Of a DNA stretch of 7,041 nt, positions 1 to 5,980 are shown piece by piece. This DNA comes from Oscillospiraceae bacterium (lineage in GTDB: Bacteria; Bacillota; Clostridia; Oscillospirales; Oscillospiraceae). The position numbers and the translations under genes are program-made. The stretch's first letter is position 1; each line of letters starts with the position of its first letter. The DNA lies in the NCBI GenBank assembly GCA_902767395.1, contig CACXHI010000056.1, positions 1-7,041 on the forward strand, given 5' to 3'. The notes beneath the pieces were generated by a model, which was given only the letters and a program-made list of their open reading frames with translations, did not search any database and was not told the origin of the DNA.

Positions 1-1585
1 CGTCTTCCTCCAGCATATCAAAGCCAATCGTATAGATGGGGATTTTCAGCGCCTTGACAATGGGGAGAATCCGGCTGAGGTTGACGCCGCCCTCCTGATG
101 CCCGTCCGACAGCACGAACATCACCGGGATGGCGTCGGGAATCTCCTGTTGCTTCTCAAGCAGCATTTTGGTTGCCGCCATGGTTGCGTCGTAGATTGCC
201 GTGCCGCCGTTTGCACTCATCTGCTTCACCGCGCCGGAGAATTTTGCGCGTTGCATTGCGTCAAACTGCCCGATGGGCAGAAGCTCATGCACGTCGCTGG
301 AGTAAGCGACCAAGCCCAGATAATTCTCAGAGCCGATGAACTGAGCCGAGCGCAGCAGCGCGTCCTGTAAGCTCGCCAGCTTCTGCCCGCGCATGGAACC
401 GGAAACGTCCGTTACAAAAACTGCAATCACAGGGCGGCCGCCGGTCTTGTTCTGCTTCCAGAGCTTTTGGGCGGCAAGATAGCCGTAGCCGTCCAGCCCC
501 GGCTCCTGCCCCGGATAGTCCTCGTGGCGGTTGAAGCCCTTCTCGGTACCGAGCTTCTGCGCCTCGTCCGACAGACAGAAATCAATGAACAGCTTCGCGG
601 CTTCCTGCTTCTCCTGACTCACATAGGAGAAGGTGAAAACCGGGTGGTCATGTCGGATGCCGACGGGCACGTAGACGTAGCTCTCCAGCTCCTTGTTCAG
701 CACATAGGCCTGCTCCTCCATCGCCATCGCGTTGACAATGCCGCGCTTGGCGTTGTTGCGCATAATAGCAGTCGTGTGCGCAGTGGGAGGCGCGGTTTTC
801 TGGTATTCCATCAGCTTCGAGGAGGCGGTTTCGGAAAGGGGATTCGTTGGGTCGAAGGCTGCGAGGATCATCGTCAGCATGTTCAGACCCGTGCTGGAGG
901 CATATGGATAGGTGTAGGCAAAGGTCAGATCGTGATCGATTGTGGCCTCGACGACGGTTTTCATGTTGACTTCCTTGTACTTTTCGATAAAGCCGTCGTA
1001 AACCTTGTCCGAAATCAGAATGCCGGCGGTGTTGCCCAGCAGCCGGTTACAGAGGGTCACGGTGGAAATGCCGGAGGCGTCGAGCATCTTGCCCCACGCG
1101 CCGTGGCTGGGAACGTAGAGATCGGGCCGATACAGACCGGCGCGCATATAGGTGACGACCTCGCCGCCGGTAATCTGCCGGACGGTGATCGTGACCTTTT
1201 TGCCGTTGTATTCGTGGTTTTCCTGATTGAACCGCCGCGCCAGCACGTTCATCCAATCGTCCGGTGCGTCGGAGGAGAGCTCCGTATCCGCCGCAACCTC
1301 AAGATTGATCTCCCCGTTGCCCTGCACCGTGATGGGAAATACGGAGATATCCGCCAGGGCGTCGGCTTCGTTGGAGTAGTCCACCATGTCCAGATCGACG
1401 GGGGCCTCCTCCTCATAGACGTTCACGCGTGAGAGAATCGCATCCATTTCTGCAATGGCGTCGTCTCGGCTGATGTCTTTGATTTCGGAAGAGGGATCGT
1501 CATACACCTGTCCGCAGCCGGAGAAGACAGCGAGCAGCAGAACAAAGCTCAGCGCAAGGGCAATGCACTTTTTCAAACCTTTCAT
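1..1585 (-). CDS. Substrate-binding-like plus VWA domain lipoprotein (C-terminus cut by window edge)
   Basis: About 528 residues are visible and the gene runs off the left edge. The N-terminus is a lipoprotein signal: basic MKGLKK, a hydrophobic core, then FSGC with the lipidation cysteine at residue 24 (Phe at -3 is slightly off-consensus). Residues about 100-355 resemble a family 1 extracellular solute-binding protein, ending in the typical FIDFCLSDEAQKLGTEKGF-like segment. Residues about 385-528 are a von Willebrand A domain with its metal site: DVSGS (Asp393, Ser395, Ser397), Thr462 in GGTA, and Asp494 in LSDG. It should therefore be membrane-anchored outside the cell and bind a partner or ligand through Mg2+/Mn2+. 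The ATG is preceded by AGGAGG with 7 nt spacing and overlaps the upstream gene's TGA by 4 nt (ATGA), so translation is probably coupled. The domain pair is a recognised architecture, but its specific ligand is unknown. The few missing residues are the end of the VWA domain and anything beyond it. Confidence 0.9.
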   Translation of the reverse strand, partial: MKGLKKCIALALSFVLLLAVFSGCGQVYDDPSSEIKDISRDDAIAEMDAILSRVNVYEEEAPVDLDMVDYSNEADALADISVFPITVQGNGEINLEVAADTELSSDAPDDWMNVLARRFNQENHEYNGKKVTITVRQITGGEVVTYMRAGLYRPDLYVPSHGAWGKMLDASGISTVTLCNRLLGNTAGILISDKVYDGFIEKYKEVNMKTVVEATIDHDLTFAYTYPYASSTGLNMLTMILAAFDPTNPLSETASSKLMEYQKTAPPTAHTTAIMRNNAKRGIVNAMAMEEQAYVLNKELESYVYVPVGIRHDHPVFTFSYVSQEKQEAAKLFIDFCLSDEAQKLGTEKGFNRHEDYPGQEPGLDGYGYLAAQKLWKQNKTGGRPVIAVFVTDVSGSMRGQKLASLQDALLRSAQFIGSENYLGLVAYSSDVHELLPIGQFDAMQRAKFSGAVKQMSANGGTAIYDATMAATKMLLEKQQEIPDAIPVMFVLSDGHQEGGVNLSRILPIVKALKIPIYTIGFDMLEED

Positions 1586-2313
1586 ACCAATTCCTCCTGT
1601 AGTACCTTGATAAACGCCTCCACGGAGCCAAGCGTTTCCTGGGCTGCACCTTGGTTGTTCACATATTCCGTGACGGCGGCGTTCAACCGCCTTGCCTGAT
1701 CCAGCGCCCGGTCGTTGTGCGACAGCGCTTCGTCGAGCGCGGCCTTCAGGTCTGCAATGGGAGCCGTTTCGTCATACATCATCAGGCGGTTGTAGACCTG
1801 CCGCATCTTGCCGAACATATTCTGCTCCACCTTGTCGAGAAAGGCCTCCGCCTCGGAGAGCTCGGTGGCGTCGTTGTCCTGCAGGAGACGGCTCAGGTTT
1901 GCCTGATACTCGTTCATCCGGTCAAGCTGAACCTGAAACCTTGACCGATAGGCCGTGACCTCCGCAGGCGCACGTTCAAACAGCGTAGACAGCAGCTCCC
2001 GCATTTTTGCCTCGTTGAAGCGGCCAGACTCCGTGGAGAGCGGGGCCTTGGCCCTGCGTTCCGCCGCCCGCTGCGCGTCCTGCCGTCGGGCCGTCTGCTT
2101 CGCCTTGCTTCTTGCTCGGACCATCTGCAACACCGCAACGGCGGCGAGGGCGGCGCCTGCCGCCATGACGCCGTTGGCGACCCAACGAAACGCCCGAAAA
2201 GCGGCCATTCCGCCGGAAATGATGACGGAGTTCTTTCCCAGCTCCAGTACTGCGTGGGATGCCAGTCCCAGTCCGAACCCCACCGCGCCGAGGATGAGCT
2301 TTCCGTTTCTCAC
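1582..2313 (-). CDS. Membrane-anchored helical protein of unknown function
   Basis: This is a 243-residue protein whose family I do not recognise. The N-terminus has a glycine/alanine-rich hydrophobic stretch (about residues 6-24) and a clearer membrane segment at about 45-65. A strongly basic stretch (residues 66-88) follows, suggesting the long C-terminal part is cytosolic. Residues about 95-243 are charged and almost free of proline and glycine, as expected for long helices or coiled coil (for example the FLDKVEQNMFGKMRQVYNRL region). The start is GTG at 2311-2313, chosen because GGGAGG sits 6 nt upstream. It lies 63 nt downstream of the small helical protein gene, and its stop overlaps the start of the VWA lipoprotein gene, so all three are probably one transcript. 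A role as the membrane partner of the lipoprotein is an inference from the operon only. A relation to XpaC-type proteins was considered, but no diagnostic motif was seen. Confidence 0.85.
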   Translation of the reverse strand: MRNGKLILGAVGFGLGLASHAVLELGKNSVIISGGMAAFRAFRWVANGVMAAGAALAAVAVLQMVRARSKAKQTARRQDAQRAAERRAKAPLSTESGRFNEAKMRELLSTLFERAPAEVTAYRSRFQVQLDRMNEYQANLSRLLQDNDATELSEAEAFLDKVEQNMFGKMRQVYNRLMMYDETAPIADLKAALDEALSHNDRALDQARRLNAAVTEYVNNQGAAQETLGSVEAFIKVLQEELV

Positions 2314-2376
2314 GCAGATCCTCCCTTTCTTCTGCCCCGAGCAGACGTCAACGCGACGTCAGCGGAGCAGCGCAAT

Positions 2377-2841
2377 CTAACCGCCTGCATCCCGGGTTTG
2401 GAGCCGCTGCCGAAGCTGCTCGACGGCGAGCGCATCCAGCGCCTCCGCCTGCGTCTGCGACTGGGCGTTCAGAAGCTGGATTTGCGCCAAACGGGCCCGT
2501 TGTGCGGCCTGCTTCTCCGCTGTCTGCCGGAGGAACAGAAGCTCCGCCTGTGCGTGTGCGATCCGCTGCGAATCCGTCCCGCCTGCCTCTGTATACGCAG
2601 CCAGCAGACGCTCCAGTGTCTCCGCCAGATCCAAAACGGCGGTCTCAATGGTCCGCGTCTTGATCCGCAGACTGCGAAGCTGTGCCGCAACCCATTTCGG
2701 TGTCGGCTCACCTGCTTCCGTCAGCTTTTGCAGGGCGGCGTCATAGTTCACCGTCTCGAACAGCTCTCGCAGCCGATCCGGGATCGACGGCAGAAAGCGG
2801 TCAAGCTCCCGCTGTCCGTGTTTTCGCGCCTGCTTGTCCAT
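2377..2841 (-). CDS. Small soluble helical protein, first gene of the VWA operon
   Basis: This is a 154-residue protein with no recognised family, no signal peptide and no membrane segment. It is rich in Ala, Gln, Arg, Leu and Glu. The stretch from about residue 55 to the end reads as long amphipathic helices or coiled coil (for example AQAELLFLRQTAEKQAAQRA), so it is probably a cytosolic scaffold or partner protein. The open frame extends to an ATG at 2947-2949. That ATG directly follows the -10 box of a near-consensus promoter, so it would lie upstream of the expected transcript start (about 2943). I therefore place the start at the next ATG (2839-2841), which has a modest purine-rich ribosome site (GGAAAGGG, about 10 nt upstream). 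The 36 extra residues are Arg-rich and could still be real if transcription reads through from upstream. It is followed by the membrane helical protein gene after 63 nt. Confidence 0.7.
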   Translation of the reverse strand: MDKQARKHGQRELDRFLPSIPDRLRELFETVNYDAALQKLTEAGEPTPKWVAAQLRSLRIKTRTIETAVLDLAETLERLLAAYTEAGGTDSQRIAHAQAELLFLRQTAEKQAAQRARLAQIQLLNAQSQTQAEALDALAVEQLRQRLQTRDAGG

Positions 2842-2949
2842 GCTGTCAGTGCCCTTTCCATACAGGGTGCTTGCTCCGCGGCGTGCAACGCGCCGAGCCC
2901 ACGCAGGCAAGGTCGCGCGCGTCGGCGGAACAAACGGTTCTTTTTCCAT

Positions 2950-2978
2950 ATTATACCCCGCCGATCCGGTTTCGTCAA
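2950..2978 (-). promoter_or_regulatory. Near-consensus sigma-A promoter of the three-gene VWA operon
   Basis: On the minus strand, TTGACG (2973-2978) and TATAAT (2950-2955) are separated by exactly 17 nt. Eleven of twelve bases match the sigma-A consensus. The expected transcript start is an A near 2943, giving a GC-rich leader of about 100 nt before the ATG at 2841. A small palindrome (TTGG-CGC-CCAA) lies directly upstream of the -35 box. Confidence 0.85.
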
Positions 2979-2979
2979 C

Positions 2980-2996
2980 CGTTGGGCGCCAAAAAA
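2980..2996 (-). repeat. Palindromic motif upstream of the VWA operon promoter
   Basis: On the minus strand this reads TTTTTTGGCGCCCAACG, with inverted repeat TTGG-CGC-CCAA. It ends one base before the -35 region of the promoter at 2950-2978. It matches the motif at 4735-4752 except for a 2-nt gap, so it could be a binding site for the same regulator. Confidence 0.3.
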
Positions 2997-3002
2997 CACG
3001 AA

Positions 3003-4577
3003 TTACGATCCGGTGCCAAACAGCTTGTACAGGAAGGTCACAACCTGTGCTCTCGTGCAGGTTGTGTTGGGGGAGAAGTGTGTCGCGTCCGTGCCGCCGG
3101 TGATTCCATTTTCGTAGGCCCAGAGAACGGCCTTGGCATAATGCTTCTTCGGAGATACGTCTTCAAACGGAAGCGCCTCCGAATCGCAGGCAGGCTTCTG
3201 CATGGCGCTCCAGAGGAAGGTGACGACCTGTGCGCGGGTGCAGTCGCCGTCGGGGTTAAAGTGCGTTGCGTCCACGCCGCTTGTGATGCCGTTCCGGACG
3301 GCCCAGAGCGTGGGCTTGTAGTAGTATTTGCTTGCCTTTACGTCCACGAAGGGATTGTCGTCCAGATCCGGCTCGGGCCTTCCGAACGCGTTCCAGAGGA
3401 AGCTCACCACCTGCGCGCGGGTGCAGGTTGCGTTGGGAGAAAACTTTCCCGCGCCGGTGCCGCCGGTGACCCCGGTGCCGTAGGCCCACGCCACGGGAAG
3501 CTCATAGTACGAGCCGGATTTCACGTCTGAAAAGGCGTCCAGCGCGTAAAAAGCGTAGCCGTAGCTGCCTGCGTAGGTATGCAGGAGCATCCACGCGGTC
3601 TCTGCCGGTCCCGAAACGCCATCGCGCAGGGGCTTTGTGGCGGGTAGGTCGGAATTGCGCTTTCCGTAGACGACCGTCTGCTTGGCAGGGCCGAGGAGAT
3701 CTTTGTCCTGAACCGCGATGCTCAAATCCTCGCTCGAAGCGTCATAGTCCACCGTGTTGAGATAGGTGTGGTCACCCCACGCAATCACCTGCTTCAGCCC
3801 GGTGCAGCCGGAAAACGCGTTCGTTTCTACGGAGGCCAGCGATGCAGGAAGCGTCACCGATTTTAGCCCGATGCAGTGGTAGAAGGCATATCCGCCGATG
3901 GAGGTCAGGTTCGCCGGGAAGGAAAGCGTTTCCAGCCCGGTACAGTCGGAAAAAGCCCCGGGCAGAATTGAGGTGAGACTGTCCGGAAGCGCAAGCTCCG
4001 TCAGGGCGCTGCATCGGAAAAACGCGTATCCCCCGATGGAGGCCAGTCCCTCCGGGAAGGTGACGTCTGAGAGCGCGGTGCAGTCATAGAACGCATAATT
4101 GCCGAAGGCGGTGAGCCCCGCCGGAAGGGTCAGCTTTTGCAGACCGGAGCAGGAGAAAAAGGCATAATCTCCCAATGCGGTCAGGCTTTCCGGGAGCGTC
4201 AGCTCCGTCAGGCCGAGGCAGCAGGAGAAGGCAGACCGGCCGATGGAGGTCAAACCTTCCGGAAGGTTCAGCTCTGTCAATGCGTCACAGGCGTAGAACG
4301 CATTCTTGCCGATGGTGGTGAGACCCTCCGGAAGGGACAGAGCTTGGATTTCCGCGTGATGTGCGGCCCAGGGCGCGCTCTTGCCGAAGGAAAAATCCTT
4401 CATCGCCCCGGTGCCTTCAATCGTGAGTACGCCGGTGTCCGGCGCAAAGCTCCAAGTCAGATCCGCTCCGCAGGTTCCGGAGGTGGCGTCCTCCGCGCTG
4501 GTCGGAACGGCGCTCTGGAGCAGCAGTCCGAGAAACAGAAAGACTGCAAGAAATAAGCCGATGGTTCTTCGCCGCAT
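3003..4577 (-). CDS. BspA-like leucine-rich-repeat surface protein with three SLH domains
   Basis: This 524-residue exported protein has a signal peptide at residues 1-28, with likely cleavage after TSA. Residues 31-70 form the lead-in seen before BspA-type repeats (SGTCG, LTW, LTIEGTGAM, APW). Eight leucine-rich repeats of the LRR_5 class start at residues 80, 103, 126, 149, 172, 195, 218 and 241, an exact 23-residue period. Each reads roughly LxLPxxLTxIGxxAFxxC, with the cysteine kept in every unit (97 to 258). A linker of about 85 residues leads to three SLH domains (about 349-399, 410-460, 471-520), each carrying a CTRAQVV motif. SLH domains attach proteins to secondary cell-wall polymer, so this should be displayed at the cell surface, and the repeats suggest adhesion or protein binding. 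The ATG has AAAGGAGAG 8 nt upstream. No clear terminator follows the stop, so some read-through into the VWA operon is possible. Confidence 0.95.
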   Translation of the reverse strand: MRRRTIGLFLAVFLFLGLLLQSAVPTSAEDATSGTCGADLTWSFAPDTGVLTIEGTGAMKDFSFGKSAPWAAHHAEIQALSLPEGLTTIGKNAFYACDALTELNLPEGLTSIGRSAFSCCLGLTELTLPESLTALGDYAFFSCSGLQKLTLPAGLTAFGNYAFYDCTALSDVTFPEGLASIGGYAFFRCSALTELALPDSLTSILPGAFSDCTGLETLSFPANLTSIGGYAFYHCIGLKSVTLPASLASVETNAFSGCTGLKQVIAWGDHTYLNTVDYDASSEDLSIAVQDKDLLGPAKQTVVYGKRNSDLPATKPLRDGVSGPAETAWMLLHTYAGSYGYAFYALDAFSDVKSGSYYELPVAWAYGTGVTGGTGAGKFSPNATCTRAQVVSFLWNAFGRPEPDLDDNPFVDVKASKYYYKPTLWAVRNGITSGVDATHFNPDGDCTRAQVVTFLWSAMQKPACDSEALPFEDVSPKKHYAKAVLWAYENGITGGTDATHFSPNTTCTRAQVVTFLYKLFGTGS

Positions 4578-4693
4578 GGTTTCGCTCTCCTTTGACTTGA
4601 TTTTTGGGTTTTCTGTGTGGAAGCGTCACCGTTGTGCGTCCGCAGCCTTTCGGGTGGGAAAAGCAGCGAACTGTCGCGTGACGTGTTCTCTCA

Positions 4694-4722
4694 ATTGTAA
4701 CACGAAGCGCCGCAGAACACAA
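4694..4722 (-). promoter_or_regulatory. Probable sigma-A promoter of the LRR/SLH surface protein gene
   Basis: On the minus strand, TTGTGT (4717-4722) and TACAAT (4694-4699) are 17 nt apart. The -10 box is preceded by TG plus one base, an extended -10, which would compensate for the weak -35. The transcript would start near 4687, giving a leader of about 110 nt before the ATG at 4577. Confidence 0.6.
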
Positions 4723-4734
4723 GAGGCGACATAA

Positions 4735-4752
4735 TTTTTGGCGCGGCCAACG
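4735..4752 (+). repeat. Palindromic motif upstream of the kinase-like promoter, similar to one at 2980-2996
   Basis: TTTTTGGCGCGGCCAACG contains the perfect inverted repeat TTGGC-GCG-GCCAA. It lies in the divergent regulatory region, 31 bp before the -35 of the kinase-like gene and 12 bp behind the -35 of the LRR/SLH gene. A close copy with two bases fewer occurs on the other strand at 2980-2996, beside the VWA operon promoter. It may be an operator, but this is weakly supported. Confidence 0.3.
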
Positions 4753-4783
4753 CGTTCCCCATTCTGCGCGTTGTCATTTTTGC

Positions 4784-4812
4784 TTGCTTTTTGTCGAAAA
4801 ATGTCGTATGAT
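4784..4812 (+). promoter_or_regulatory. Probable promoter of the histidine-kinase-like gene, containing Spo0A-box-like sites
   Basis: TTGCTT (4784-4789) and TATGAT (4807-4812) are 17 nt apart; the -10 is 5/6 to consensus and the -35 only 3/6. The spacer contains TGTCGAA (4792-4798), an exact match to the known Spo0A box, and TGTCGTA (4802-4808, one mismatch). The second lies 10 bp downstream in the same orientation and overlaps the -10. A weaker TGTC half-match begins at 4772, 20 bp upstream of the first box. The transcript would start near 4819 and include the ribosome site at 4853-4860. Confidence 0.55.
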
Positions 4813-4852
4813 AACCTTGATGAAAAACAGACTTTGGCGCATACTACTGGGG

Positions 4853-4860
4853 AAAGGAGG
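4853..4860 (+). promoter_or_regulatory. Shine-Dalgarno site that fixes the kinase-like gene start
   Basis: AAAGGAGG is a near-perfect ribosome site. It lies 7 nt before the ATG at 4868-4870 and 4 nt before the ATG at 4865-4867. The first spacing is the better one, so 4868 is preferred; the two choices differ by one methionine. Confidence 0.85.
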
Positions 4861-4867
4861 CGTTATG

Positions 4868-5923
4868 ATGGAGTTGTCCACGGTGAAGGCTTGCTTGGAG
4901 TTGACCGGCGCGCCGGCATTTGCAGTTCAAAATGGCATCGTTTCCTTCTGTGTTCCCGCTGCGCGGGAGCTTGGGCTGGTCGAGGGGCGGACGGTGCATA
5001 ACGTTCTTCCGGACGCGCTCCTTCCAGAACCCGGCGGGGGGACGCTCGAATCTGAAATCGTTCTTGCCGACCGGCTCTGGACGCTGCGGGCGGTTGCGGC
5101 GGAGGACTGGGTGCTTTGCACCCTGCGACCGGGGCAGAGCCAAACGCCCGCCCCCAATGAAGCGACCCTGCTCTACGTGGCGGGGAGTATTCGGCTGGCG
5201 CTTCAGGATCTCTTTGTTGCGATCGACGGAGCGGGCGATTCGGCGGGCGGTGACACGCCGGGGAATGCGGCGCTGGCCATGCGCAGCGTCTACCGACTTC
5301 GGCGGACTGCCGGGGATCTGGAGCTGTTCTCCCGTCTGCGCACCGGAAGATATCATCTGAATCGGCAGAAGCTGTCCCTCGCAGCCGAGACCGATCGGTT
5401 TTGCCGCGAGACGGCGGAGCTTCTGGAGAGCGCGGATCTGCATCTGCAATGGAAGCTGCCGGAGACGGAGATTTCGGCGGTGCTGGATTGGTCGCTCACG
5501 GCGTGTCTGCTCCGGGAGCTGTTGGTCAACGCCGCTGCGCACACCGCGGACCGTCAGCTTCGACTGGAGCTGAGCAAAGTCGGAACCGGGCGGATCTGCT
5601 TTTCCGTCCAGAATCAGGCGGCGGGCGTCCCGCAGGATGCTCCCTTCCACCGCTATGCCGCGCAGGAGCGCGGCGACCTCGAGGGCGGCGTAGGGCTTGG
5701 CCTGAGCATGGTCAGTCAAGGCGCGGCCTGTCAGGGCGGAACCTTCCTGCTCTCCACCGATCCGGAGGGCAGAACCACGGCCCTGCTCACACTTCCTCTC
5801 GGCGCGCAGGCAGACAGTGGCAGCCGCAGCCCCATCCAATTCCCGGAGGCGGAGCCGGACCCCGGCCTGACGGCCTTCTCGCCTGTTCTCCCGCCGCAGG
5901 TTTATTCGCCCGAGTGCCTTTAG
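4868..5923 (+). CDS. Soluble histidine-kinase-like ATPase protein lacking the phosphoacceptor histidine
   Basis: This is a 351-residue protein without membrane segments or signal peptide. Residues 1-88 look like a small PAS-type sensor domain. Residues about 100-160 form two helices in the position of the dimerisation/phosphotransfer domain. The H-box there reads AGSIRLAL, with glycine (Gly106) where the phosphorylated histidine is expected. Residues about 165-310 are a GHKL/HATPase_c domain. The N-box is intact (LLRELLVNAAAHT, Asn221) and so is the G2 box (GVGLGLSMV, 274-282). The G1 box is degraded: the usual DxGxG reads NQAAG (249-253), losing the adenine-contacting Asp. A Pro-rich tail (311-351) follows. 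It is probably a pseudokinase or regulatory ATP-binding protein, not a classical two-component kinase, and no response regulator gene is adjacent. The frame stays open back to a TTG at 4784, but that codon is part of the promoter -35. It is divergent from the LRR/SLH gene. Confidence 0.85.
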   Translation: MELSTVKACLELTGAPAFAVQNGIVSFCVPAARELGLVEGRTVHNVLPDALLPEPGGGTLESEIVLADRLWTLRAVAAEDWVLCTLRPGQSQTPAPNEATLLYVAGSIRLALQDLFVAIDGAGDSAGGDTPGNAALAMRSVYRLRRTAGDLELFSRLRTGRYHLNRQKLSLAAETDRFCRETAELLESADLHLQWKLPETEISAVLDWSLTACLLRELLVNAAAHTADRQLRLELSKVGTGRICFSVQNQAAGVPQDAPFHRYAAQERGDLEGGVGLGLSMVSQGAACQGGTFLLSTDPEGRTTALLTLPLGAQADSGSRSPIQFPEAEPDPGLTAFSPVLPPQVYSPECL

Positions 5924-5932
5924 AACAAGATC

Positions 5933-5965
5933 CACCCTCTGCGGAAGCTTTTTCCGCAGAGGGTG
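5933..5965. terminator. Inverted repeat between convergent genes, probable shared terminator
   Basis: A perfect 14-bp inverted repeat (5933-5946 paired with 5952-5965) with a 5-nt loop sits 9 nt after the stop of the kinase-like gene and 15 nt after the stop of the convergent SDR gene. On the plus strand it is followed by only three T before GATG, and on the minus strand by no real T run. The stem is long and GC-rich, so it most likely ends transcription from both sides, perhaps with less than full efficiency. Confidence 0.75.
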
Positions 5966-5980
5966 TTTGATGCTGGCGTC

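Noticed and set aside
467..1432. Long plus-strand open frame of about 320 codons
   Set aside because: It lies wholly antisense to the lipoprotein gene, whose VWA and solute-binding motifs are unambiguous; the plus-strand product shows no motif and is a GC-rich shadow.
1582..2949. Assignment of the two helical proteins to XpaC or TelA
   Set aside because: Operon context made it tempting, but I could not see diagnostic motifs of either family, so they are left unnamed.
2254..3530. Overlapping plus-strand open frames across the helical protein and surface protein genes
   Set aside because: They are Arg/Pro/Cys-rich translations without motifs and cross intergenic DNA and a clear promoter on the other strand.
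3030..4340. Tandem DNA similarity with 69-bp and 183-bp periods, considered as a CRISPR or other repeat array
   Set aside because: The periods are exact multiples of three and match the 23-residue leucine-rich repeats and 61-residue SLH units, so they are coding repeats.
4784..4867. Upstream TTG at 4784 as the start of the kinase-like gene
   Set aside because: The TTG is the start of the likely -35 box and has no ribosome site, whereas AAAGGAGG precedes the ATG pair at 4865-4870.
4844..5935. Minus-strand open frame of about 360 codons
   Set aside because: It is antisense to the kinase-like gene, which has recognisable N and G2 boxes, a strong ribosome site and a promoter; the antisense product is Arg/Gln-rich without motifs.
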